The notes below the pieces were generated by a model, which ran no database searches, was not told the DNA's origin, and saw only the letters and a program-made list of their open reading frames with translations. From an uncultured Lachnospiraceae bacterium (GTDB lineage Bacteria; Bacillota; Clostridia; Lachnospirales; Lachnospiraceae), in NCBI GenBank assembly GCA_900316075.1, contig ONBT01000003.1:27559-91558 (forward strand): a DNA stretch of 64,000 nt, given 5' to 3'. A program made the position numbers and the translations under genes. Below, piece by piece: positions 1-6,650 of the stretch (the first letter of the stretch is position 1; each line of letters starts with the position of its first letter).

Positions 1-34
1 GAGGATGACTGAGAAATAGTTATATTACTAATGT

Positions 35-72
35 GGCCCGGGCACGCAGCGCGTGTCCGGGCCTTTTTATTT
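35..72 (+). terminator. Rho-independent terminator of the gene left of the window
   Basis: A 13-bp stem (35-47 with 51-63, one G-T pair) with a 3-base loop is followed by a T-rich run. It would end a forward transcript entering from the left. The tip of the hairpin is a copy of the 11-bp palindrome ACGCRNYGCGT at 44-54. Confidence 0.85.
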
Positions 73-75
73 TGG

Positions 76-112
76 ACAAAGAAGGGCCCGGCACGCATTG
101 CGTGCCGGGCCC
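76..112 (-). terminator. Rho-independent terminator of the crotonase gene
   Basis: A perfect 13-bp inverted repeat (84-96 with 100-112, loop ATT) lies 24 bases past the crotonase stop codon. On the reverse strand it is followed by TTCTTTGT. The tip is again the 11-bp palindrome, at 93-103. Confidence 0.8.
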
Positions 113-136
113 GGTATTTGCTCTATATCGGAAATA

Positions 137-943
137 TCAGAAGTCCGTGAAGTTCTTCTCCTTGCGGCCTTCAATGAAGGCGCCCATGCCTTCCTTCTTG
201 TCGTGGGTATCGTTGACAACACCGAAGAGGTTGGCCTCCATCTCGACAGCGTTCTTGATGTCCATGTCGTAGCCGTTGTTGATGGCTGCCTTGGCAACGG
301 AAACGGCGTAGGAAGCGTTGCGCTCGATCTTCTCAGCCAGCTTCTTTGCCTCGGCCATCAGCTCTTCCTTGGGATATACGTGGTTGACAAGGCCGATGCG
401 GTAAGCTTCCTCAGCGTCGATATTCGATGCGGTGAAGATCATCTCCTTGGCCCGGCCCATGCCTACAAGGCGGGCAAGCCGCTGGGTGCCGCCGAAGCCG
501 GGGATAATGCCGAGGCCGGTCTCAGGCTGGCCGAAGATGGCATTGTCAGAAGCGAGCCGGATGTCGCAGGCCATCGCGATTTCGCAGCCGCCGCCCAATG
601 CAAAGCCGTTTACCGCAGCGATGGTGACCTGGCGCATATTCATGAGTTTGAAGAAGGGCTCTGCTGCCCGCATACCGAAGGCTCTTGCCTCGGGAGCGGT
701 GAAGTCGTACATCTCCTTGATATCAGCGCCGGCAACGAAGGACTTATAGGGATTGTCCTTCTTGTCGGGTCCGCCGGTGACGATCAGGACCTTGATGGAA
801 TCATCAGCTTCAATCTCTGTAAGGGCGGTGTTGAGTTCGCCGATCGTCTCGGAATTCAGTGCGTTCAGCGCATTGGGACGTGCGATGGAAAGAACTGCTG
901 TGGCTCCGTCCTTCTCAATCTTGAGATTGTTGTACTCTGCCAT
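137..943 (-). CDS. crt: Crotonase (3-hydroxyacyl-CoA dehydratase / enoyl-CoA hydratase)
   Basis: This 268-residue protein reversibly hydrates crotonyl-CoA and similar enoyl-CoAs, a cytosolic step of butyrate formation or beta-oxidation. The crotonase fold is plain: the oxyanion-hole segment AGADIKE at residues 71-77, GFALGGG at 113-119, and both catalytic glutamates, Glu121 in GGGCE and Glu141 in FGQPE. The segment that follows, with GFGGTQRL, is typical of clostridial Crt. The ATG is preceded by a strong AAGGAGG. The other butyryl-CoA genes (thl, hbd, bcd, etfAB) are not beside it, so whether it serves butyrate synthesis is an inference. It has its own promoter (1073-1101) with a palindrome over the -35 box, suggesting dedicated repression. 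Confidence 0.93.
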   Translation of the reverse strand: MAEYNNLKIEKDGATAVLSIARPNALNALNSETIGELNTALTEIEADDSIKVLIVTGGPDKKDNPYKSFVAGADIKEMYDFTAPEARAFGMRAAEPFFKLMNMRQVTIAAVNGFALGGGCEIAMACDIRLASDNAIFGQPETGLGIIPGFGGTQRLARLVGMGRAKEMIFTASNIDAEEAYRIGLVNHVYPKEELMAEAKKLAEKIERNASYAVSVAKAAINNGYDMDIKNAVEMEANLFGVVNDTHDKKEGMGAFIEGRKEKNFTDF

Positions 944-1072
944 GATGCGAAACCTCCTTAATTATGATAGGATGAAATTGCCTGAGATCCGGGCTCCGCG
1001 GAAGGCTTTTCCGCCCGCCGTCCGGGTCTGTGCAGGAACAAAAGCGGCATTGCGTTCGCCGCAGATAGATTC

Positions 1073-1101
1073 ACTATAGGACATTGACAAAAATTTGTCA
1101 A
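1073..1101 (-). promoter_or_regulatory. Sigma-A promoter of crotonase with overlapping palindromic operator
   Basis: On the reverse strand TTGACA (1101-1096), a 17-base spacer and TATAGT (1078-1073) form a near-consensus promoter about 120 bases upstream of the crotonase start. The -35 box is one arm of the inverted repeat TTGACAAAAATTTGTCAA (1084-1101). The other arm gives TTGACA on the forward strand, where TATTAT at 1109-1114 makes a weak divergent promoter (19-base spacer). The palindrome has the size and symmetry of a TetR or MarR operator. Confidence 0.75.
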
Positions 1102-1772
1102 TCACAAGTATTATGCATAAAATTTCTTCACAGACGGCAGCCTTTTTGACGCTGGTACTCGCTTATATCGGGGCCTTTGCCTGGTACGCTGCGGACCTCG
1201 CTCCAGCCCGGCCCGCCCGTTTCTTCCTGGGGGTGGACTGGTCGCCGGTTCCGGTCTTCCTGATATTGTTCACCGTCGTGCTGCTCCCCGCCCTGTTCGG
1301 CCCCGGTCTGGACCTCTTTTCCTACATGAACGACCGGGTATACTTTCTATTTCTGATTTTGACCTTCCTCTGCTGCGTCCTGAAATACTACAGCGGGGCG
1401 GCTTCACGTGCGGAAATGCTTCTTCGCGTCGGCCTTCTGCTGATTCTTTACTATTTCCTTCGTGTCACATACCGGAGGGCCTTTCAATACGGCCATATCA
1501 ATAAATACGCGCTGCGTATATTCGCATATCTTTTAACCGGTCTGGCTGCTCCTTCCCTTGCGGCTGGTTTTTCCGGTATGTCCGTATGGAAGATTCTTCT
1601 GACGGCCGCCCTTTTTGCCTTCCTTTTCGTCCCCTTTTTCCTGGCCGGGCGGCCGGCGCAGCAGGAAAGCCGCCCGGTACTGGCGGTAAAGCGTCTCTGC
1701 CGCGCCCTTCCCGGCAGCCTGATTCCGCCGGCTGTCTTCGCCTTCCTGCCCTTCCTATGGTGGTCCCTTTGA
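1095..1772 (+). CDS. Multi-pass membrane protein of unknown function
   Basis: I do not recognise this family. The 225-residue product is very hydrophobic, with about six likely membrane segments separated by short basic loops, and no extracellular domain. The TTG at 1095 opens the frame, but it lies inside the palindrome TTGACAAAAATTTGTCAA. The ATG at 1113 (Met-His-Lys-Ile) is an equally possible start. Neither has a strong ribosome binding site. A copy of the 11-bp palindrome lies at 1507-1517 and reads as Tyr-Ala-Leu-Arg-Ile. The stop codon TGA is formed with the first bases of the sequence TTTGAGGGTCAGG, which also begins the repeat element downstream, so the present C-terminus may have been set by that insertion. 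Confidence 0.6.
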   Translation: MSITSIMHKISSQTAAFLTLVLAYIGAFAWYAADLAPARPARFFLGVDWSPVPVFLILFTVVLLPALFGPGLDLFSYMNDRVYFLFLILTFLCCVLKYYSGAASRAEMLLRVGLLLILYYFLRVTYRRAFQYGHINKYALRIFAYLLTGLAAPSLAAGFSGMSVWKILLTAALFAFLFVPFFLAGRPAQQESRPVLAVKRLCRALPGSLIPPAVFAFLPFLWWSL

Positions 1773-1928
1773 GGGTCAGGAACCACCACTCTCGCATCTT
1801 TGAGGGTCAGGAACCATCGACTTGGCAGGCCTCTCACCCGCTGCTGGCGGGAGTTTCAGGGGGACTGTCCCCCTCTCATCCAGCAGCGGCGCGGCCGACA
1901 GGACTTATCAACAGTGGTACCTGACCCC
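1768..1928 (+). mobile_element. 125-bp hairpin repeat element, copy A
   Basis: The element runs from GGGTCAGGAACC at 1804 to GGTACCTGACCCC at 1928, so its ends are inverted repeats. The middle is an imperfect palindrome: CCGCTGCTGG pairs with CCAGCAGCGG, and AGGGGGAC pairs with GTCCCCCT. The same element, inverted and better preserved, is at 58836-58959. The left end TTTGAGGGTCAGGAACCA also occurs 31 bases earlier (1768-1785), a partial duplication. No transposase is near. It fits a non-autonomous MITE or REP-like sequence. Confidence 0.75.
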
Positions 1929-2274
1929 CTACAGGGATACCGAGGGTAAAACAGGCTGGATTTTGAAATTTGACACCCCTTTTGCCGGCGGCCGGGGGTA
2001 AAACAGGCTGGATTCTGAAATTTGACACCCCTTTTGCCGGCGGCCGGGGGTAAAACAGGCTGGATTTTGAAATTTGACACCCCTGCAGCCAGCGGACGAG
2101 GGTAAAAAAGCCCTGTTTCCTGCAAATGGCGTCCACGTAAATATGGAACATGGCGTAAATATAGTGTAAAATACAAAGGACAGTGCAGTGAGACAGGCCC
2201 GGCAGAAGGAAAGCCGCCGGGGAATGGAATGGCCTGTCCCTGCCTGCAGATGATGAAAGCGGAGGAAAAGTGAA
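1773..2274. other. Non-coding interval occupied by repeats
   Basis: These 500 bases hold hairpin element A and the 52-bp tandem array. About 160 further bases before the next gene show no convincing promoter, apart from the AT-rich stretch near 2150-2175. A GGAGG ribosome binding site near the end serves the next gene. Confidence 0.7.
1944..2110. repeat. 52-bp tandem repeat, three copies plus a partial fourth
   Basis: Units begin at GGGTAAA at 1944, 1996, 2048 and 2100, an exact period of 52 bases. The first three are almost identical; the fourth diverges after a few bases. Each unit ends in a GC-rich CCGGCGGCCG stretch, degraded in the third. No gene is convincing here; reading frames through the repeat simply repeat themselves. 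Confidence 0.9.
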
Positions 2275-2535
2275 ATGATAGACCCCAGATATGATACCCA
2301 GTGTCTTCTTGATCCCAGGGACGGGGAGGAGCTGGACCCGGACGAGATCCATGACTATATTGCGGACAACTTCGAAGGCGATGAGCTTCTCTGCGTCGGC
2401 GATGAGGATATGGTGAAGCTCCACTTTCACACGAACACTCCCTTTAAGGTGCTTGAATACTGCCAGACCAAGGGTGAAATCTACGACATCGTCGTGGAGG
2501 ACATGGACCGGCAGACCCGCGGTCTGCACGGGTGA
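2275..2535 (+). CDS. Small FakA/YloV-domain protein
   Basis: The 86-residue product matches the small middle segment of the fatty-acid kinase subunit FakA (YloV), around VGDEDMVKLHFHTNTPFKVL and the following GEIYDIVVEDM. In FakA this stretch follows the DAK2 ATP-binding domain. Here it is alone, with no kinase domain before it. Stand-alone versions are known in Clostridia under names such as kinase to dihydroxyacetone kinase; their role is unclear. The ATG follows GCGGAGGAAAAG. It overlaps the region of the hypA start, so the two are probably cotranslated. It could be a remnant of a larger gene, but its start signal and coupling argue that it is expressed. Confidence 0.7.
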   Translation: MIDPRYDTQCLLDPRDGEELDPDEIHDYIADNFEGDELLCVGDEDMVKLHFHTNTPFKVLEYCQTKGEIYDIVVEDMDRQTRGLHG

Positions 2536-2540
2536 TAGCT

Positions 2541-2885
2541 ATGCACGAACTCGGACTTGTGTTTCACGTCATTGACGACGTGACGGAAATCGGAAAAGAG
2601 AATAATCTCACGGAGGTCAGCTCCGTGACCCTGCAGGTCGGTGAGGTGTCGTCCATTGTGCCCGACTACATCACCGACGTGTGGCAGTGGGCCGTGAACC
2701 GGACGGAGCTCATGAAGGGGTGCGCCCTGAAACTTGAACGCATTCCGGCGGTCACTTACTGCGAGAACTGCCGCAAGACCTATCCGACCGTCGAATACGG
2801 GAAGACCTGCCCCAACTGCGGGAGTGGAAACACATATCTCGTGCAGGGCAACGAGTTTGCCATCAAGGAAATAGAGGCCTGCTGA
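2541..2885 (+). CDS. hypA: Hydrogenase nickel-insertion metallochaperone HypA
   Basis: HypA delivers nickel to NiFe hydrogenase and in some bacteria to urease. The 114-residue length is normal. I chose the ATG at 2541 because the mature N-terminus Met-His-Glu is needed: the second-residue histidine binds nickel. The zinc site is visible as CENC and CPNC near the C-terminal third. The frame can be extended upstream to GTG 2532, but that would bury the nickel-binding terminus. No other hyp gene or hydrogenase subunit is in the window, so its client is unknown. The last 20 bases of the gene are repeated exactly at 2948-2967, just before the next gene. Confidence 0.9.
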   Translation: MHELGLVFHVIDDVTEIGKENNLTEVSSVTLQVGEVSSIVPDYITDVWQWAVNRTELMKGCALKLERIPAVTYCENCRKTYPTVEYGKTCPNCGSGNTYLVQGNEFAIKEIEAC

Positions 2886-2967
2886 GCGGGCGGATATTTT
2901 CAGAGCCGGTGTGATGAGCGGCCCGGAGTTTTGCGGCATTTGTAATCAGGAAATAGAGGCCTGCTGA
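2866..2967 (+). repeat. 20-bp direct repeat flanking the hypA stop codon
   Basis: AGGAAATAGAGGCCTGCTGA occurs at 2866-2885 (end of hypA with its stop) and again at 2948-2967, directly before the esterase start. The spacing is 82 bases. This looks like a local duplication of the hypA tail, with the second copy no longer coding. Confidence 0.85.
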
Positions 2968-2969
2968 CA

Positions 2970-4055
2970 GTGATTCGGCATTTTGTCTTAGAGATAATCA
3001 AATATTACCTGCTGCTGACCCTGGTCTTCACGGTGGTTTCCATTATCCGCATGTATGTGGTTGAGACCTTCGCCTGTAATAAGAAGAAGGGAATTAAGCG
3101 GATTGAGGAACTCATGTCCCAGGGACGTTTTCGCCAGTACCCGATCTATGACTTCGACGAGGTCCGCATCCGGCGGAAGCGGGGCGTGGCGAAGATATCC
3201 GTCTTCCCCAACGATACGGGAAAGAAGACCCGGGCGCTCATCGTCTGTCCCGGCGGCGGCTATGCCCACCTATGCACGGAAACTGAGGGCTTCCCGCTGG
3301 CTGCCCGCCTGAACGAGCTGGGCTATACGGCCTTCGTCCTTGAGTACCGGGCCGGACTCAACTGCTCCTCCCATGCCCCCATGCACGACCTGGCCCGGGC
3401 GGTCCGCTTCATTTCGGACCACGCGGAGGAATTCAATGTCACGATGGAGGACTACATCCTCGTGGGCTTTTCGGCCGGGGGCAACCTCTGCGGGGTCTTT
3501 GGAACGGAGAAATACGGGTTCGCCCGCTACAATGTGGCAAAGCCCGGGGCCCTGATTCTCGGCTACCCGTGGACGAACGTCAACCACTGGATTGCCCACC
3601 CCTACTGGAACATCTGGATCGGCCTCTTCGGCATCTGGCTGTCCGAGCGGGGCAACCTCTTCATGTTCGGCCCGAAAGGGGCGGTGAAGCGGGAAAACCG
3701 GGATTCCCTCTGTGTGCAGAAGTGGATCACGGCGGACTACCCGAAGACCTATATGTTCTCCGGCGGCAACGATGTCCTCGTCCCCTCGTCCGCCCATACG
3801 GACGTGCTGGCGGCCAAATTTGACGAGTACGGCATCGACTACATGTATGACAAGTTCTTCGGGGTGCCCCACGGAATCGGCCTCGGGGAGAAGACGAAGG
3901 CGGCCGGCTGGCTCCTGCATGCCCTGCGCTTCGTGGATTCCGGCAATGAGGTCCTGAAACCGGAGGTGAAAACCGGGGAGGGGCAGGAGAAGGCCGCGGA
4001 CAAGCCCCATACCTTCGCCGACGAACTCGGGGATGCGGATGAGAATAATGAATAA
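2970..4055 (+). CDS. Membrane-anchored alpha/beta hydrolase (acetyl esterase/lipase type)
   Basis: The 361-residue protein begins with one hydrophobic segment (residues about 6-30) that would anchor it in the membrane. An alpha/beta hydrolase domain follows. CPGGGYAHL supplies the oxyanion-hole motif of the hormone-sensitive-lipase-like esterases, GFSAGG carries the nucleophile serine near residue 167, GGNDVLVP the acid and VPHGIG the histidine. Proteins of this kind deacetylate sugars or cleave short acyl esters; the substrate is not evident. The start is a GTG two bases after the duplicated hypA tail, with only a weak ribosome binding site. The gene ends with GAATAATGAATAATGT, a form of the AT-rich motif found throughout the window. 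Confidence 0.8.
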   Translation: MIRHFVLEIIKYYLLLTLVFTVVSIIRMYVVETFACNKKKGIKRIEELMSQGRFRQYPIYDFDEVRIRRKRGVAKISVFPNDTGKKTRALIVCPGGGYAHLCTETEGFPLAARLNELGYTAFVLEYRAGLNCSSHAPMHDLARAVRFISDHAEEFNVTMEDYILVGFSAGGNLCGVFGTEKYGFARYNVAKPGALILGYPWTNVNHWIAHPYWNIWIGLFGIWLSERGNLFMFGPKGAVKRENRDSLCVQKWITADYPKTYMFSGGNDVLVPSSAHTDVLAAKFDEYGIDYMYDKFFGVPHGIGLGEKTKAAGWLLHALRFVDSGNEVLKPEVKTGEGQEKAADKPHTFADELGDADENNE

Positions 4056-4276
4056 TGTCTGTTTGGATTGGGCTCAAGTGAGCAGCGCATTGCCTTTGAC
4101 TGGCGCAGTTTCTTCGCCCGCGACTGACGCGGCCGATCTGCCCTCGAAAAGGCAGCTCTTCCCCCTCTGCGACAGGCGTTGCCTGAGCAACACCCTTCAA
4201 AATCTGCCTGTGATACTCTTCAGAGCATAAGGAAACGCCCCCGGGGCAGAAAACATTTTCCGAAAGGAGAAAAATC

Positions 4277-4588
4277 ATGGCAGTAGTAAATATCACAAAT
4301 GACAATTTCGAAAGCGAAGTATTGAAGAGCGACAAGCCCGTCCTTGTGGACTTCTGGGCCACCTGGTGCGGTCCCTGCCGTATGCAGGGCCCCATCGTCG
4401 AGGAGCTTTCGAATGAGCATGAGGACATCAAGGTCGGCAAGTGCGACACGGACGTCAATTCCGACCTTGCCGAGAAGTTCGGCATCATGTCCATCCCGAC
4501 CCTTCTGGCCTTCAAAAACGGCGAGCTCATCGGAAAGTCCGTGGGCGTGACCCCCAAGGAGAAGCTCTACGCGATGCTGCAGGGGTGA
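4277..4588 (+). CDS. trxA: Thioredoxin
   Basis: A 103-residue cytosolic dithiol reductant. The redox site WCGPC is at residues 30-34 and the cis-proline at Pro74 (SIPTLLAF). Length and fold match standard bacterial thioredoxin. The ATG has GAAAGGAGAAAA before it. It stands alone: the 220 bases upstream hold no gene or clear promoter, and a terminator follows. Confidence 0.95.
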   Translation: MAVVNITNDNFESEVLKSDKPVLVDFWATWCGPCRMQGPIVEELSNEHEDIKVGKCDTDVNSDLAEKFGIMSIPTLLAFKNGELIGKSVGVTPKEKLYAMLQG

Positions 4589-4634
4589 TGCTCTGGCCGG
4601 TATTGCAGCAGAATAATATTTTAGCGACAGCATG

Positions 4635-4668
4635 CCGCCCGGAGACGAGGTTCTCTGGGCGGTATTTG
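4635..4668 (+). terminator. Terminator after trxA
   Basis: CCGCCC (4635-4640) pairs with GGGCGG (4657-4662), extended by GAGA/TCTC, and is followed by a T-rich stretch. Confidence 0.75.
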
Positions 4669-4729
4669 TATTATTTTATCGCAGGCCCGCGCATAGGTAA
4701 TATCCGGCTTCGCCGGGCGCGGGCCGCGT

Positions 4730-4760
4730 CGAGTAGGAGAGACGGAATCTCTCCTACTCG
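4730..4760. repeat. 13-bp perfect inverted repeat
   Basis: CGAGTAGGAGAGA (4730-4742) and its exact complement (4748-4760) flank a 5-base loop. No T run follows on either side, so it is not a standard terminator. It lies between trxA and the glycosyltransferase and may be a processing or regulatory hairpin. Confidence 0.65.
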
Positions 4761-4843
4761 ATTAAAGAATTCTCCCCAACTTTAGCCTGGCTTAAGGTTC
4801 GGCCTGTATCCTGACCATATCAAAAGAAAGGTCGGTGATTCTT

Positions 4844-5998
4844 ATGAAGGTCGGAATCCTTATCCCGGCATATCAGCCGGACGAAAAGCTTACGGCATTT
4901 GCAGGCGACTGCGTGGCAGCCGGATACAATGTTTTCGTGGTAAACGACGGCTCCACGGAGGGCCTGGAAATCTTTGATGAAATCGGCGAATTCCCGGGGG
5001 TCACGGTCCTCGGTTATTCTGAAAACCACGGCAAGGGCTATGCTTTGAAATTCGGCCTCGAAGCCATGGCCCGGCGGGGATACACGGGCGTTATCACGGC
5101 GGACGCTGACGGTCAGCACCGGATTCATGACCTGGAAAACGTGGAACACGCAATGCGTGCCAATCCGGAAAGCCTGATTCTGGGCAGCCGCAATACCGCC
5201 GAAATGCCGCCCCGCTCCAAGGCCGGCAACCGCCTGACCCGGAGCCTCTTTTCCCTCCTCTATGGCATCCGCCTCTCCGACACCCAGACCGGCCTCCGGG
5301 GCATCCCCCTGACAAGCGAAACTCTGCCCCTCCTCCTGGGCCTGTCCGGCGACCGTTACGAATACGAGATGCAGATGCTGCAGGAATCGAAGGTCCTCTT
5401 TGCGGGCGGCATTGTGGAAGTTCCGATTGAGACCGTCTATCTCGAGAATAATATAAGCTCCCACTTCCGCCCCCTCCGGGACGGAGGGCGGATCTACGCC
5501 GTTCTCCTGAAAAGTCTTCCCCTTTTCCTTCTGTCTTCCCTCCTGGCCTTCGGCATAGACTACGGCCTCTTCAACACTTTCTTCTATGCCCTGTCTCTGG
5601 GGACCCTGGCGTCGACCGTCATCGCCCGCCTTGTAAGCGCGACAGCCAATTACACAATCAATAAATACGGGGTCTTCCGGCCCGAAAGCAGGGAGACCAG
5701 CTATAATCTCAAGAACTATGCCCTCCTGGCTGCCTCCATCCTGGCCGTAAACATGGGCCTCATGTACCTCCTCGTGAATATCCTCGGCCTTCCTGCCTTT
5801 GCCATGAAGATTGTAGTCGAGTGTGCGCTCTACATTATTTCCTTCACCGTCCAGCAGCGGCTGGCCGCCGGCCGAAGGAAGAAACCTGAGGCCGGAACGG
5901 GCAGACAGAACCTGGCGGCTGCAGCGGAAAACGGGAGCGGCGCTGCCCGCACGCAGAATGGTCTTCCGAAGTTCCAGCGGATGACATTTCATTCGTAA
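4844..5998 (+). CDS. GT2 glycosyltransferase fused to a GtrA-like membrane domain
   Basis: Residues 1 to about 215 form a family 2 glycosyltransferase of the dolichyl/polyprenyl-phosphate sugar transferase type: start VGILIPAYQP, then DADGQH as the metal-binding DxD, then NRLTRSLFSLLYG. Residues about 225-340 hold four membrane segments resembling GtrA, the flippase partner that moves lipid-linked sugars. A variable, alanine-rich C-terminal tail follows. The expected role is making and translocating an undecaprenyl-phosphate sugar for wall decoration. ATG 4844 lies 12 bases after an AGAAAGG; a GTG at 4835 is the alternative. A copy of the 11-bp palindrome at 5148-5158 codes for His-Ala-Met-Arg-Ala inside the catalytic domain. 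Confidence 0.85.
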   Translation: MKVGILIPAYQPDEKLTAFAGDCVAAGYNVFVVNDGSTEGLEIFDEIGEFPGVTVLGYSENHGKGYALKFGLEAMARRGYTGVITADADGQHRIHDLENVEHAMRANPESLILGSRNTAEMPPRSKAGNRLTRSLFSLLYGIRLSDTQTGLRGIPLTSETLPLLLGLSGDRYEYEMQMLQESKVLFAGGIVEVPIETVYLENNISSHFRPLRDGGRIYAVLLKSLPLFLLSSLLAFGIDYGLFNTFFYALSLGTLASTVIARLVSATANYTINKYGVFRPESRETSYNLKNYALLAASILAVNMGLMYLLVNILGLPAFAMKIVVECALYIISFTVQQRLAAGRRKKPEAGTGRQNLAAAAENGSGAARTQNGLPKFQRMTFHS

Positions 5999-6024
5999 TG
6001 TTTAAAAATATTTAATTAAAATAC

Positions 6025-6053
6025 TTGACACATCGTGCCAAAACAAATATGCT
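6025..6053 (+). promoter_or_regulatory. Promoter of the fatty-acid synthesis operon, overlapping a terminator
   Basis: TTGACA (6025-6030), 17 bases, TATGCT (6048-6053). The palindrome TTTAATTAAA occurs on each side, at 6011-6020 and 6076-6085, and could be the operator of the MarR-family protein encoded at 14778. The predicted transcription start, near 6060, falls inside the left arm of a terminator hairpin. Confidence 0.65.
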
Positions 6054-6102
6054 GTCCGTTGTTTAGTTAAAAGAATTTAATTAAACGACGGACAGCTTTT
6101 TT
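6051..6102 (+). terminator. Long terminator hairpin before acpP
   Basis: GCTGTCCGT at 6051-6059 begins a 20-bp stem that closes at 6096 with ACGGACAGC, allowing G-T pairs, and six T bases follow. It can end transcripts from the glycosyltransferase gene. Transcripts from the promoter at 6025 would start within the left arm and lack part of the stem, so they should read through. Confidence 0.8.
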
Positions 6103-6126
6103 ATGCCCCGGGGCACTGATGCCAAG

Positions 6127-6277
6127 CCGGGCGGAAACCGGGAACCCTTCTGGAAGGTGCATTTCCGGGCGGAAACCGGGAACCCTTCTGGAGGGTGCAT
6201 TTCCGGGCGGAAACCGGGAACCCTTCTGGAAGGTGCATTTCCGGGCGGAAACCGGGAACCCTATGGAAGGCGCATTC
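6127..6277 (+). repeat. 38-bp tandem repeat, four copies, upstream of acpP
   Basis: Units start at 6127, 6165, 6203 and 6241 with CCGGGCGGAAACCGGGAACC. The first three differ by only a base; the last is altered towards its end. The array fills the untranslated leader of acpP up to its ribosome binding site. Each unit can fold with CCGG/CCGG pairing. Confidence 0.92.
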
Positions 6278-6300
6278 CCGGTATGAAACGGAGGAAAATC

Positions 6301-6534
6301 ATGACACTCGAAGAATTACAGACCATCATCGCCGATACCCTTTCCTGCGACAAGGAAGAAGTGACGCCGGAGGCCGCCCTGATCGACGACCTGGGGGCAG
6401 ATTCCCTGGCGGTTGTTGAGCTGCAGATGAATATCGAAGAGGCCTGCGGGGTAAAGATTCCCGATGAGGAAATCGAGCACCTGAAGACCGTGCAGGATAT
6501 CCTGGATGCGGTAGACAAGGCAAAGGCCGCCTGA
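6301..6534 (+). CDS. acpP: Acyl carrier protein
   Basis: The 77-residue carrier holds growing acyl chains as thioesters on phosphopantetheine. The attachment serine is Ser35 in LGADSLAVVEL. The protein is acidic and of normal length. The ATG at 6301 follows ACGGAGGAAAATC. It is the first gene of the fatty-acid operon; 116 bases separate it from accD. Because the frame stays open through the 38-bp repeats, automated callers may start the gene too early. Confidence 0.96.
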   Translation: MTLEELQTIIADTLSCDKEEVTPEAALIDDLGADSLAVVELQMNIEEACGVKIPDEEIEHLKTVQDILDAVDKAKAA

Positions 6535-6650
6535 AAAGCGGAACTGCCGCCGGAAACGTCTGAAAACGGCTGAGCAGAAGCTCGGGAAATCGCGGACTCA
6601 AACTGAGGGAAACCTTTGAGCGGAACTTTGTGGAAGGAAGTTACGAGATT

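Larger units (their letters stand above)
5999..6300. other. Interval between the GtrA-like gene and acpP
   Basis: It contains, in order, two TTTAATTAAA palindromes with a promoter between them, a strong terminator hairpin, the 38-bp tandem array and a GGAGG ribosome binding site. A reading frame runs through the repeats into acpP, but it is an artefact of the repeat. Confidence 0.75.

Noticed and set aside
53..961. Long forward-strand open frame antisense to crotonase
   Set aside because: It is the complement of a recognised gene, a common effect of high GC; no start signal or family similarity.
6103..6300. N-terminal extension of acyl carrier protein through the 38-bp repeats
   Set aside because: The frame is open only because the repeat lacks stops. 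Residues are Gly/Arg/Pro-rich and repetitive, and the normal ACP start with GGAGG is at 6301.
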